This document shows positions 9,036 through 17,878 of a DNA stretch of 64,000 bases, piece by piece (position 1 is the stretch's first letter; every line of letters starts with the position of its first letter). Position numbers and translations under genes: made by a program. The stretch covers positions 186,001-250,000 of the forward strand of contig NZ_AP024678.1 of the NCBI RefSeq assembly GCF_025999095.1, given 5' to 3'. The notes below the pieces were generated by a model, which saw only the letters and a program-made list of their open reading frames with translations, was not told the origin of the DNA and made no database searches. The DNA is from Thermosynechococcus sp. GTDB lineage: Bacteria > Cyanobacteriota > Cyanobacteriia > Thermosynechococcales > Thermosynechococcaceae.

Positions 9036-11132
9036 ATGCCACCTGTCACACCTTGGCTCGCCGTTGAACACTTAGACAAGCCATGGATTTTTTGGCCATT
9101 GTTCTTGATGGTGGTTCTCAGCAGTGTCGTTTTGCGCTGGGGAAACGTGCAGCAGCAGTGGGCGCGGGTTATTGTTGTTGGCAGTGTGATAGCCTTAATG
9201 CTGCACTATCTGCTGTGGCGATCGCTAGCCACCCTGAATCTGCGCACGCCCCCAGAGGCTGCCCTTAGCCTACTCCTACTGGGCATTGAAGGTTTTATGA
9301 TGGCGGGCTATGGCCTGCAACTCTACCTCCTCCTGCACATCAAAAATCGTCGTCCTGAAGCCGATGCCGCTGCCCTTGCAGTCAAAAGTGGCCACTACCA
9401 GCCGTGGGTGGATATTTTTATTCCCACCTACAATGAACCTCTGACGATTTTGCAACGTACAATTGTCGGTTGCCAAGCCCTTGATTATCCCCACAAACGT
9501 ATTTATGTTCTTGATGATACTCGTCGCCCTGCCCTACGGGAATTGGCCTATAAGCTAGGCTGTGAGTATCTCAGCCGTCCAGACAATCGCCATGCCAAAG
9601 CGGGCAATCTCAACCATGCCCTTGCCCAAACTCAGGGTGAGCTCATTGCGGTCTTTGATGCTGATTTTGTTCCCACCCGCAACTTTCTCACCCGCACGGT
9701 GGGCTTTTTTCAGGCTCCCGATATTGGCCTTGTGCAGACCTACCAGAGCTTTTACAATCCTGACCCCATTGCCCGCAATCTTGGCCTAGAGGAGCATTTG
9801 CCCCAAGAGGTGGAAATCTTTTCGCGTCACTATCAAGTGCTGCGGGATGGCATCGAAACGGCCTTGTGCTACGGCAGTTCTTTTGTGGTGCGGCGATCGG
9901 CCCTAGAGGCCATTGGCGGCTTTGTCACTGCATCTCTCAGTGAGGACTACTACACCGGCATCCAATTGGCAGCGGGCGGTTATCGGCTGATTTACTTGAA
10001 TGAAAGCCTGAGTGCGGGACTGTGTGCGGAGGACATGGCGGCTCACATTCGTCAACGCCAACGCTGGGCACGGGGGACGCTTCAGGGCTTTTTTATTGCT
10101 GCCAACCCGCTGCGGGTAGCCAATCTCACCTGGCTGCAGCGCCTTGCCCACCTAGAGGGCATGACCCAGTGGTTTCACAGTCCGCTGCGTTTGTTCTTGC
10201 TGCTGTTGCCCTTAATGGCTGCCTTTTGGGGGATCGTGCCCCTGGAAACAACACTGCGGCAGTGGCTTTACTATTTTGTGCCCTACTACTGGCTGCTACT
10301 CAGTACCTTCCGCTGGCTCAATTGTCACAGTCGTTCGGCTCTGGTCTCAGATCTCTATGCTGTTGTCCAATGTGTGCCCCTGACATTGACCGTGATTCAG
10401 ACACTGTTGCGTCCCTTTGGTCACCGTTTTTGGGTAACACCGAAGGGGAGGTATGGCGATCGCTACCATTTTCAGTGGCACCTAGGGGCACCGCTACTCG
10501 TACTTTTTGTGCTCTCAGTTGTTGCTGCTGTAGTGAATTGGCAGACATTACACACCAAGGGGCTACTCCTGGCTTGGGTCTGGAATCTTTACAACTTGCT
10601 GATTCTTGCCCTTGCCCTCTACAGCCTCATCGAACGCCCCCGCCCCGATCCCTACGATTGGCTCAATGTACAGCAAACCGTTGAACTCCATCTGGCTTGG
10701 GATCGAACCACTGCCCTCTGGGGCAGGACGATTCGCCTTTCTGACGGGGGGGCTCTCGTTCATCTACATCAACCCCTCCCCCCCTCCGCAATGGGTGTGC
10801 CCCTCACCTGTCGGCTGTTGGAGGCCGGCATTGACCTCAGCGGCCAAATTGTGAACATGCCCAATCCAACGACCCTCAAGATTGGCTTCGATCCCCTCAC
10901 TCCGGCTCAATATCGGCAATTGATCACGTTCCTTTTCTGTGAACCCAACCGCTGGCAATGGCAACAAGCCCCCACTGAATTGCAGACCCTGTGGCTGCTC
11001 CTGCGAGCTCTCGTCTTGCCTCCCTTGAGTTGCCAGCGACAGCACCTACGACCTGCCCCTCAGGCAAAGCAACATCAGGGCATTGTATCTGTTGCTATTG
11101 CCAAACGAAACCATGGACAAAGCAATCATTAA
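9036..11132 (+). CDS. Cellulose-synthase-like processive glycosyltransferase (GT2)
   Basis: 698 residues from the ATG at 9036, chosen because GAGG at 9024-9027 gives a well-spaced ribosome site; the frame extends upstream to 8907 with only a weak TTG. Three membrane helices precede the GT2 domain. It has all catalytic signatures of a processive synthase: DD at 160-161, DAD at 208-210, SED at 302-304 and QRQRW at 340-344. At least four helices follow. A C-terminal region after about residue 590 looks like a degenerate PilZ domain: the RxxxR motif is not recognisable and DxSxxG is reduced to LSDGGA. It probably makes a cellulose-like beta-glucan at the inner membrane. No bcsB-like partner is adjacent. 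Confidence 0.85.
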   Translation: MPPVTPWLAVEHLDKPWIFWPLFLMVVLSSVVLRWGNVQQQWARVIVVGSVIALMLHYLLWRSLATLNLRTPPEAALSLLLLGIEGFMMAGYGLQLYLLLHIKNRRPEADAAALAVKSGHYQPWVDIFIPTYNEPLTILQRTIVGCQALDYPHKRIYVLDDTRRPALRELAYKLGCEYLSRPDNRHAKAGNLNHALAQTQGELIAVFDADFVPTRNFLTRTVGFFQAPDIGLVQTYQSFYNPDPIARNLGLEEHLPQEVEIFSRHYQVLRDGIETALCYGSSFVVRRSALEAIGGFVTASLSEDYYTGIQLAAGGYRLIYLNESLSAGLCAEDMAAHIRQRQRWARGTLQGFFIAANPLRVANLTWLQRLAHLEGMTQWFHSPLRLFLLLLPLMAAFWGIVPLETTLRQWLYYFVPYYWLLLSTFRWLNCHSRSALVSDLYAVVQCVPLTLTVIQTLLRPFGHRFWVTPKGRYGDRYHFQWHLGAPLLVLFVLSVVAAVVNWQTLHTKGLLLAWVWNLYNLLILALALYSLIERPRPDPYDWLNVQQTVELHLAWDRTTALWGRTIRLSDGGALVHLHQPLPPSAMGVPLTCRLLEAGIDLSGQIVNMPNPTTLKIGFDPLTPAQYRQLITFLFCEPNRWQWQQAPTELQTLWLLLRALVLPPLSCQRQHLRPAPQAKQHQGIVSVAIAKRNHGQSNH

Positions 11133-11203
11133 ATTTAATAATTAACAATTAACATAGAGTAGTGACTCGCAAGATCCATCGGCGATCGCCAGCAGAGCTA
11201 GGA

Positions 11204-11596
11204 ATGAGCCCTCCCGATTCGCAACTACCTCCCCTAACGGCAACGACCTTGTGGCAAATCCTCAATGAGGAACTGGATGATGCCACGGTCAATCGGCTGC
11301 TGTGGCACTGCTTGGGCTACCGGTATGACGCCCACAGCCAAACTTGGCGCAGCGATCGCGTCTCTGCGCAATGGCGGCAAGAATATCCCCAACCCCCCGA
11401 CTTCATTGGCAGCCGCCCGGCTATTGTCAAGCTCACCCGCTCCATTCCCCCTGCCCACAAGCAGCTTCTCAAGGAGCGATTGGGCTTTGCCGGTTACGAA
11501 ATTAAGGAACTCAACCCCCGCCGTACCCGCCGTGCCACTGCTGTCAATTGGCTCCTCAGCTACATGGCCACTCAAGAGGAAGCTCAGGCAAAGTAA
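11204..11596 (+). CDS. DUF1823 family protein
   Basis: 130 residues from the ATG at 11204; a GTG at 11162 would add 14 residues. I prefer the ATG because the recognisable family region (LTATTLWQILNEELDDATVNRLLWHCLGYR) begins shortly after it, but its AGGA is very close to the start. DUF1823 is a small cyanobacterial and plastid family of unknown function. No membrane helix is present and the C-terminal third is very basic (NPRRTRRAT). The gene is 71 bp downstream of the glycosyltransferase and overlaps the convergent bioA by 13 bp. Confidence 0.75.
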   Translation: MSPPDSQLPPLTATTLWQILNEELDDATVNRLLWHCLGYRYDAHSQTWRSDRVSAQWRQEYPQPPDFIGSRPAIVKLTRSIPPAHKQLLKERLGFAGYEIKELNPRRTRRATAVNWLLSYMATQEEAQAK

Positions 11597-12882
11597 CCCG
11601 CAGCTACCTCGATCGCCACTTGGCGGATAGCGCGATAGACGGTGGCTAGTTCCGCATCAGTAATGCAGTAGGGGGGCAGGATATATAGGGTATTGCCCAA
11701 GGGTCGCAAAAGTACCCCCAGCTCAATAAAGCGGCGGCGCAGTTGGGGCACAAGATCGCTAAAGTAGGAGGCCTCTGTTTCTAATTCCATGGCCGCGATC
11801 GTGCCACAGGTACGAAAGTGCCGGAGATGACTGATGTCGGCAAGATGCTGCCGATAACACTGCCAATGGCGCGCCTCTAGGCCTTGGTAAGAGTCAGGTT
11901 CTGCAAGCAGTAACTGGAATGAAGCCACACTCACGGCACAGGCTAAGGGATTACCCGTATAGGAATGGCTGTGGAAGAAGGCACGGGCGGGGTCATCGCC
12001 ATAAAAGGCTTGGTAAATTTCCTCCGTGGCCAACGTGACGGCAATGGGCAAGCAGCCTCCCGATAGCCCTTTGGATAAACACAGCACGTCTGGTTGCGTC
12101 CCTGCTTTCTCACAGGCAAAAAGGGCCCCGGTGCGGCCAAACCCGGTCATCACCTCGTCGTAGACCACTAAAACGCCATAGGTTTTGGCTATCTCAGAAA
12201 CCGCTTGCAAAAACTGGGGACGACACATGCGCATGCCGCCCGCTCCCTGTACCAGGGGCTCAATAAAGAGGGCCGCATAGGCGTCAGGGTCTGTTTTGAG
12301 GGTGAGCTCCAGTTGGGCGATCGCCTCCGCTTCCTTGGTTTCAACCTCTAGATCTCCTGGATAGGTGGCGGGGTAGGGGAGGATGGTCAAGGGGGGCAAC
12401 AGCGGTTGAAAGGGTTGCCACCAGGGGGAACTTTGGCCGACAGTCATGGCCCCAAGGGTATCGCCATGGTAGCCTGCCGCAAAGCCAATGAAGCGCGATC
12501 GCTGGGGTTGATCTCGCCGCTGCCAATACTGATAGGCCATCTTCAGCGCCACTTCCACAGCCGTTGAGCCATTGTCGGAAAAAAAGACCCGTTGTAATCC
12601 TGCTGGGGTGTGGGCACACAGGAGTTGAGCAAGCTGCTCCGCTGGCTCGTGGGTAAAGCCCGCAAAAATGACGTGCTCAAGGGTTTGCGCCTGGTCGTAG
12701 AGCGCTTTAGCCAGCACAGGGTGGCCATGGCCATGGAGCGTCACCCACCAACTGGAAATGGCATCAATAATCTGACGGCCGTCGCTCAGTTCAAGGCAAG
12801 CCCCCTCGGCACGCACTACCTTTAGGGGGGGGCCAGCGGTTTTCATTTGTGTAAAGGGTTGCCAAATGGGGGAGTCAGTCAT
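11584..12882 (-). CDS. bioA: Adenosylmethionine-8-amino-7-oxononanoate aminotransferase
   Basis: 432 residues from the ATG at 12882; the frame can begin 5 codons earlier. BioA is a PLP enzyme that transfers an amino group from S-adenosylmethionine to KAPA to give DAPA in biotin synthesis. Visible are the N-terminal IWQPFTQMK signature, the paired tryptophans SSWWV, the PLP aspartate in VVYDEVMTGFGRTG and the Schiff-base lysine in LCLSKGLSGG (K271 counting from this start). The ATG lies inside the 3' end of ylxR (8-bp overlap), so it is translated from the rimP-nusA-ylxR message. Other biotin genes are not in the window. Confidence 0.93.
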   Translation of the reverse strand: MTDSPIWQPFTQMKTAGPPLKVVRAEGACLELSDGRQIIDAISSWWVTLHGHGHPVLAKALYDQAQTLEHVIFAGFTHEPAEQLAQLLCAHTPAGLQRVFFSDNGSTAVEVALKMAYQYWQRRDQPQRSRFIGFAAGYHGDTLGAMTVGQSSPWWQPFQPLLPPLTILPYPATYPGDLEVETKEAEAIAQLELTLKTDPDAYAALFIEPLVQGAGGMRMCRPQFLQAVSEIAKTYGVLVVYDEVMTGFGRTGALFACEKAGTQPDVLCLSKGLSGGCLPIAVTLATEEIYQAFYGDDPARAFFHSHSYTGNPLACAVSVASFQLLLAEPDSYQGLEARHWQCYRQHLADISHLRHFRTCGTIAAMELETEASYFSDLVPQLRRRFIELGVLLRPLGNTLYILPPYCITDAELATVYRAIRQVAIEVAAGYFA

Positions 12883-13141
12883 GGTTGCCATGGGCATCTA
12901 AACGAGCAGCAAGGGCTGTAAAAATCTCCTCAGGAATGGGACAGCGGAGCGATCGCGCCAAGCGTTTTTTTTGTTTGGCCACCTTAAGACACTCAGCCGT
13001 GGGACACAGATAGGCCGATCGCCCCATCCCCCGATCCAACTGCACCGTTTGATCGGGCCAGCAGCGAACAATCCGCCAGAACTGCGAGCGATCGGCCACC
13101 CGGCCACAGGCAACACAGCGGCGTTGGCGAACAGCCATCAT
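12875..13141 (-). CDS. ylxR: YlxR family nucleic-acid-binding protein
   Basis: 88 residues. The fold is recognised from RRCVACGR near the N-terminus and the RGMGRSAYLC segment (canonical GRGAY/W-type loop), with a basic C-terminal half. Proteins of this family bind RNA or nucleoid DNA and sit in the nusA-infB operon of most bacteria. Here it starts 2 bp after nusA and overlaps bioA by 8 bp, which indicates translational coupling. Confidence 0.88.
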   Translation of the reverse strand: MMAVRQRRCVACGRVADRSQFWRIVRCWPDQTVQLDRGMGRSAYLCPTAECLKVAKQKKRLARSLRCPIPEEIFTALAARLDAHGNHD

Positions 13142-13143
13142 CC

Positions 13144-14343
13144 CTAACTGGCAACCTGTTCTTCGAGGGGTTCTGCCAGGGCGGCCATGGCTAAGCGGTC
13201 CTCCTCTTCGTAGTTGTATTGGGAGCTATCGCGCACCTCAATTTTCCAGCCTGTTAGGCGAGTTGCTAAGCGCACATTTTGGCCTTCCTTACCAATGGCT
13301 TGGGAGACCTTATCGGGGGCCACAAGGACATGGGCAATGCGGGCCTCGGGGTTGATTAGCCGCACCTCCTCCACCGGCGCTGGACTGAGGGAATTGGCAA
13401 TATAGGTAGCTGGATCCGGTGACCAGCGGATCACATCAATTTTTTCGCCCCGCAGTTCATTCACCACTGCTTGAATGCGAGATCCCCGTGCCCCAATACA
13501 GGCCCCCACCGGATCCACATCGCGCTCTAAGGTATCCACCGCAATTTTGGTGCGGGGACCAACTTTGTGGGTGGGTGGATTGGCCTCGCGGGCAATGGCC
13601 ACAATCCGCACCACCTCGTCCTCAATTTCTGGCACCTCATTGGCAAAGAGATAGACCACCAAGCCGGCATCGGCACGGGAAACCTCCAATTGGGGGCCAC
13701 GTTGGGGGCCCTCTTTGACGCGCTTGAGGTACACCTTAAAGGTGGAGTTGGCGCGGTAGTTGTCGTTGGGAAGTTGTTCCCATTTCGGCAGTTCGGCCTC
13801 CACTTCCGGTTGGCTAGCATCGCTGCGCACCGCCATAATCACCGATCGCCGCTCAAAACGGAGGACGCGGCCCATGAGAACGGTGCCCTCAAGCTCTTTG
13901 AATTCCTCTTGGATGAGGCGACGCTGTTGATCCCGTAATTTTTGTGCCAACACTTGCTTGGTTTGCATCGCCGCCATGCGGCCAAATTCTTGATGGTCGG
14001 GGGTAACATCCAACAGCACCGTATCGCCGACGCGGGCATCCTGTACCACCTCAATCACATCGGCAAGAGCAATCTCGCGATCGGGGTTCTCTACTGTTTC
14101 TTTAATGGTTTTGGTGGCCAAAATCCGAAAGCCCTCCTGCTCCGTATCTAGTTCCACTTCAAAGTTGGCAAAGTGATCCTCCTCAAAGTGGCTATGATCT
14201 GGGCGCAGACTGCGGCGATAGCGTTCGTATCCCTTGAGCAGTGCTTCCTTGAGGGCTTGATGCACTGCGTGCTTGGGCAAATTCCGCTCTTGGCTGATTT
14301 CATTGATCATGGCCCGTAGGCCGGGTAAGCGATAGATGGTCAT
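13144..14343 (-). CDS. nusA: Transcription elongation/termination factor NusA
   Basis: 399 residues. Order of domains: RNA-polymerase-binding N-domain (about 1-125), S1 domain (about 130-205), KH1 (about 225-300, with the conserved VGACIGARGSRIQ) and KH2 (about 305-380, with AIGKEGQNVRLA). NusA binds the RNA exit channel of RNA polymerase and modulates pausing, termination and antitermination. The C-terminal acidic repeats of the E. coli protein are absent, as usual in cyanobacteria. It lies between rimP (40 bp upstream) and ylxR (2 bp downstream). Confidence 0.95.
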   Translation of the reverse strand: MTIYRLPGLRAMINEISQERNLPKHAVHQALKEALLKGYERYRRSLRPDHSHFEEDHFANFEVELDTEQEGFRILATKTIKETVENPDREIALADVIEVVQDARVGDTVLLDVTPDHQEFGRMAAMQTKQVLAQKLRDQQRRLIQEEFKELEGTVLMGRVLRFERRSVIMAVRSDASQPEVEAELPKWEQLPNDNYRANSTFKVYLKRVKEGPQRGPQLEVSRADAGLVVYLFANEVPEIEDEVVRIVAIAREANPPTHKVGPRTKIAVDTLERDVDPVGACIGARGSRIQAVVNELRGEKIDVIRWSPDPATYIANSLSPAPVEEVRLINPEARIAHVLVAPDKVSQAIGKEGQNVRLATRLTGWKIEVRDSSQYNYEEEDRLAMAALAEPLEEQVAS

Positions 14344-14383
14344 CGTCTGTTACAACCTCGTTCTTTATGTAGATCAACTGCTG

Positions 14384-14857
14384 CTAAGGCTCACTGCTGG
14401 GGGTGTACAGTTGGACACTGGCAATGAGTGACCGCGGAATCGCCAGCGATCGCCCCCGTTGATTGAGATAGACATTCACCTCGTCACGGCGAATCAGGTT
14501 GCCCTCCCAAAGGGTTTTACCCCGATGGGGTGCGGTGGTCGTGACCCGTACCGGAAAGCCACGAAAGGCATCAAAGTCGCGATCGCTACTCAGGTAGTCT
14601 GACAGGCCGGGACTCGACACCTCGAGAATGTAGGCAAACTCCAACTCTGCCAGCCCATCCAAAGCCATCTCCAGGGCCCGACTCAGCCGCTCGCAATCCC
14701 CTAAGCTGGTGTCGTTCTCAGGATGGCGCACCTCCACCCGCAAAATGGGGGGCGATTGATGGGTAAGCCACTGCACACTCACCAGATCAAGGTTTTCTTG
14801 GGCGGCAACCTGCTGGGCAAGGGTTTGCACCACAGGCAAAAGCATCTGTATCTGCAT
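14384..14857 (-). CDS. rimP: Ribosome maturation factor RimP
   Basis: 157 residues from the ATG at 14857; the frame could begin at 14896 but that would add 13 residues lacking homology. RimP binds the free 30S subunit and helps late assembly. The signatures are the N-terminal alpha/beta domain ending in YILEVSSPGLS and the C-terminal Sm-like beta barrel (residues about 85-155, GNLIRRDEVNVYL). It is the first gene of the rimP-nusA-ylxR-bioA unit. Confidence 0.92.
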   Translation of the reverse strand: MQIQMLLPVVQTLAQQVAAQENLDLVSVQWLTHQSPPILRVEVRHPENDTSLGDCERLSRALEMALDGLAELEFAYILEVSSPGLSDYLSSDRDFDAFRGFPVRVTTTAPHRGKTLWEGNLIRRDEVNVYLNQRGRSLAIPRSLIASVQLYTPSSEP

Positions 14858-15060
14858 AGGAAATAAAAAAGGCGGGACGTTGCCCACCACACCCAAACAA
14901 TCTCAAAAAGTGACACTCCCACTTCCCTAGGGGAAGGAGACTTATGAATCGTTCACAATAGAACGTTCCTGGGTGCTGCCAATACACCACTGTTCGTTGG
15001 ATTTAGTATAGCAGCTAACCGTGGGCGATCGCCACCCTGGTCAATACCCCCTCGGTGCTC

Positions 15061-15360
15061 CTAGCGATCGCTAAAATCGCCATTCGTCAGCTCATCACCG
15101 TCATAGTGCTCTTCCTCTAACTCCAAATCCTCCAAGACAGGATTCAAGAGCACTGCCATCTCAGCCTCATGGTGAGTGAGCCACTGGCCTTGGGTGCGGA
15201 ACCAGCGGGGCGGGTTAATGTAGCGAGCATAGTACCACGGGGGAGCAGTGGGCTGGCTAATTTCTGCCTGTACTCGAATTTTCTCACCCGGATAGTAGGC
15301 GTCTTCGGGTTCCACTTCTAACCACACTTTTTGGCCGATGATTTCTTGGGGGAGCATCAT
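15061..15360 (-). CDS. Small conserved hypothetical protein
   Basis: 99 residues. It opens with a short beta-rich region (KVWLEVEPEDAYYPGEKIRVQAEI), then a Trp/Tyr-rich middle (PPWYYARYINPPRWFRTQGQ) and ends in a strongly acidic tail (LEDLELEEEHYDGDE). I do not recognise the family. No signal peptide or membrane helix is seen. It stands alone, 157 bp from arsJ and 203 bp from rimP. Confidence 0.6.
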   Translation of the reverse strand: MMLPQEIIGQKVWLEVEPEDAYYPGEKIRVQAEISQPTAPPWYYARYINPPRWFRTQGQWLTHHEAEMAVLLNPVLEDLELEEEHYDGDELTNGDFSDR

Positions 15361-15516
15361 AATGGCAATTCCTCGGGGAACCTCTCCTACAACCCTTTTC
15401 TGGAAGTACTACCCTTCTCACACCTGCTTTGTGCTGAGGATGCCTCATCCTTGCGAAAAGAGCTGTACCTTATCTTCATTCTATTCAGTTGTAGCCAATC
15501 TGGGGAAATGTTGCAC

Positions 15517-16770
15517 TTATTCACCATCGCCCACCGCCAAGGAGGGGTAAGGCTGCTGCCGCTTCGGATCCTCGAGCGTTAAGGAAATGAGGCCGGCACA
15601 GAGGACAAAGACCATTGAAACCCACAGACAGCCGACAATGCCCCAAATTTGATAAATGAGGCCAGAGAGGACAGTTCCCGCTAGTCGCCCCCCAGAGTTG
15701 GCCATGTAGTAGAAGCCAACATTCAAGGCTACTTTTTCATCGTCGGTGTAGGCTAGCACCAAGTAGGAGTGGACTGCCGAATTCATGGCAAAAACCAAGC
15801 CAAAGAGAAACAACCCACCAATAATGACGGCATTGGGATTCCAGTTGCTCATCAAGCCGAAAGCAATCACTGCTGGCACAACTGTCAGCGTAAATGTCCA
15901 AAACTGAATCGTGGCCGCTTGGGGAGGGCGACCGCGATTGAGGTATTTCAACAGAACTGGCGCTGAGGACTGGACACCGCCATAGCCAATGACCCACAAA
16001 GCGAGAAAGCCCCCCACTTCATAAAATGACCAGTTGAGGACGCTTTGCAAATAGACCGGCAGACCCACCACAAACCAGACATCCCGTGCCCCAAAGAGGA
16101 AAAAGCGGGCGGCGGAGAGGATGTTGATCTCCTTGCTCTTGGCAAACAGTTGCCGAAATTTGATTGTCTTTTTGATCTGCCCCATCCCCCGCGGTAATAA
16201 CCCTGCAGTGAATAGGATGAGCAGCAGGGCGATCGCCATGATCCACAGAGACGCTGTAAAGCCCACCAACGTTAACAGCACACTGCCCACAAAGAAGCCC
16301 ACCCCCTTGAGGGCATTTTTAGAACCTGTAAGAATTGCCACCCACTTAAAGAGCCGCGACTCTGCCTGTTGGGGCACCACTAAGCGAATGGCACTCTTAG
16401 AACTCATCTTTGTCAGGTCTTTGGCCACCCCCGACATTGCCTGTGCTGCCATCACATAGGGCACCGCAAACCACAGGGGCCATTGTTGGGTGAGGGGCGT
16501 AAGCATGATCAGCGAGATCACCTGCAGGCCAATACCCGCGTAGAGGGTGACATTCAGCCCGAACCGGGAACCCATCCAGCCACCGAGAAAGTTGGTGACA
16601 ATGCCAAAAACTTCATAAAAGAGAAATAGGAAGGCAATTTGCAGCGGTGTGTAGCCAATCTGGTTAAAGTAGAGCAGCACTAGCATCCGCAGTGCGCCAT
16701 CGGTAATCGTAAACCCCCAATAGGCGAGGGTAACAATCATATAGTTGCGGACACTGGTGGACACAGCCAT
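15517..16770 (-). CDS. arsJ: ArsJ-type organoarsenical efflux transporter (MFS)
   Basis: 417 residues from the ATG at 16770, preceded by AGGGAG at good spacing; an upstream in-frame start would overlap the GAPDH gene. About twelve membrane helices are visible. The protein has the N-terminal YWGFTITDGALRMLVLLYF and the cytoplasmic-loop segment KDLTKMSSKSAIRL that I associate with ArsJ. In the known pathway, GAPDH turns glyceraldehyde-3-phosphate plus arsenate into 1-arseno-3-phosphoglycerate, and ArsJ exports this unstable compound, giving arsenate resistance. The gene starts 10 bp downstream of a GAPDH gene, the diagnostic neighbour, which strongly supports this reading over a generic transporter. 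Confidence 0.87.
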   Translation of the reverse strand: MAVSTSVRNYMIVTLAYWGFTITDGALRMLVLLYFNQIGYTPLQIAFLFLFYEVFGIVTNFLGGWMGSRFGLNVTLYAGIGLQVISLIMLTPLTQQWPLWFAVPYVMAAQAMSGVAKDLTKMSSKSAIRLVVPQQAESRLFKWVAILTGSKNALKGVGFFVGSVLLTLVGFTASLWIMAIALLLILFTAGLLPRGMGQIKKTIKFRQLFAKSKEINILSAARFFLFGARDVWFVVGLPVYLQSVLNWSFYEVGGFLALWVIGYGGVQSSAPVLLKYLNRGRPPQAATIQFWTFTLTVVPAVIAFGLMSNWNPNAVIIGGLFLFGLVFAMNSAVHSYLVLAYTDDEKVALNVGFYYMANSGGRLAGTVLSGLIYQIWGIVGCLWVSMVFVLCAGLISLTLEDPKRQQPYPSLAVGDGE

Positions 16771-16780
16771 AGCAGACTCC

Positions 16781-17791
16781 CTAGGGCAAAGTAGTGGCAA
16801 CGCGACGAGCTAATTCGGCCATACGATTGCTGTAACCCCATTCGTTGTCATACCACGCCAGAATTTTCACCTGCGTTTCATCCACGACCATGGTGGAGAG
16901 GGCATCAACAATGCTGGAACGGGGATCGTTGCAGTAGTCAATGGAAACAAGGGGACGTTCCTCATAACCGAGGATTCCCTTGAGTTCGCCGGCTGCAGCG
17001 GCCTTGAGGGCGGCATTCACTTCGGCTACAGTGGTGGGGCGGCTCACTTCAAAAACGCAGTCGGTGAGCGACGCATTCAACAGGGGTACCCGTACAGCTA
17101 GACCATTGAGCTTGCCTTGGAGTTCTGGATAAATGAGACCAATAGCGGTAGCTGAACCAGTTGTCGTCGGTATAAGGGACATGAGACTAGAGCGGGCACG
17201 GCGCAAATCCTTGTGGGGAGCATCCACCAGCGTCTGGGTATTCGTGACATCGTGGATCGTGGTAATCAAGCCGTGGCGAATGCCAAAGCTTTCGTGAATA
17301 ACTTTGACGACGGGGGCAAGGCAGTTTGTCGTACAGGAGGCGGCGGTGAGTAAGTGGTGGGCGGAGGGATTGTAGAGGTGATCATTGACCCCCATGACAA
17401 TGTTGAGCGCCTGTTCCTTGACAGGGGCAGCAACAATCACTTTTTTCACCCCAACTGCAAAGTAGGCCGCCAGTTGCTCAGCGGTACGGAATTTACCCGA
17501 GCATTCCAGAACAATCTCGACTCCCCGTTCTTGCCAAGGCACCTCCGCCGGAGTTTTCGCTTCCGAAAAGCTAATGCTTTGATCGTTGATGGCGATCGCC
17601 CCCTCCTTGGCTTGGATGGTCTGGGGCCAACGGCCATGAACCGAATCAAACTCTAGCAAATGGGCAGCAGCGGTTGTGCCTCCCTTAATCTCGTTGATGT
17701 GACGAAAATCCAGTTCAGGCCAACCCCATGCGGCACGCAAAACCAAGCGACCCATGCGGCCAAAACCATTGATGCCAATGCCAACGCCCAT
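16781..17791 (-). CDS. ArsJ-associated glyceraldehyde-3-phosphate dehydrogenase
   Basis: 336 residues. The N-terminal Rossmann motif is [10 protein letters not shown], the catalytic cysteine is C153 in [11 protein letters not shown] and the catalytic histidine is H180 in [10 protein letters not shown]. The TTxHxxTN segment differs from the housekeeping form (usually HSYTNDQ or HAYTNDQ), consistent with a specialised paralogue. With arsenate in place of phosphate this class forms 1-arseno-3-phosphoglycerate for export by ArsJ, encoded immediately downstream. It is probably not the main glycolytic or Calvin-cycle enzyme. A promoter-like TTGACA and a dyad lie just upstream. Confidence 0.9.
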   Translation of the reverse strand: MGVGIGINGFGRMGRLVLRAAWGWPELDFRHINEIKGGTTAAAHLLEFDSVHGRWPQTIQAKEGAIAINDQSISFSEAKTPAEVPWQERGVEIVLECSGKFRTAEQLAAYFAVGVKKVIVAAPVKEQALNIVMGVNDHLYNPSAHHLLTAASCTTNCLAPVVKVIHESFGIRHGLITTIHDVTNTQTLVDAPHKDLRRARSSLMSLIPTTTGSATAIGLIYPELQGKLNGLAVRVPLLNASLTDCVFEVSRPTTVAEVNAALKAAAAGELKGILGYEERPLVSIDYCNDPRSSIVDALSTMVVDETQVKILAWYDNEWGYSNRMAELARRVATTLP

Positions 17792-17817
17792 GGTGTCTAC
17801 GCCAGTGGGACACCCCT

Positions 17818-17847
17818 AAGTTATTTCAAATAATCTTGAATTGTCAA
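17818..17847 (-). promoter_or_regulatory. Promoter and dyad operator before gapdh-arsJ
   Basis: On the minus strand a perfect -35 hexamer TTGACA (17842-17847) is followed by weak -10 candidates around 17818-17824 (TAACTT or ATAACT). Between them lies the inverted repeat TTCAA-N6-TTGAA (17825-17840). The 5-6-5 arrangement inside a promoter resembles operators of ArsR/SmtB-family repressors. No arsR gene is in the window, so a repressor would be encoded elsewhere. Confidence 0.45.
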
Positions 17848-17878
17848 TCGGCAGACATGCTTCCCCAAGAGAATGGGC

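Noticed and set aside
16781-17791. Housekeeping GAPDH of glycolysis or the Calvin cycle
   Set aside because: The direct linkage with ArsJ and the divergent HDVTNTQ around the catalytic histidine favour the arsenate-specific paralogue.
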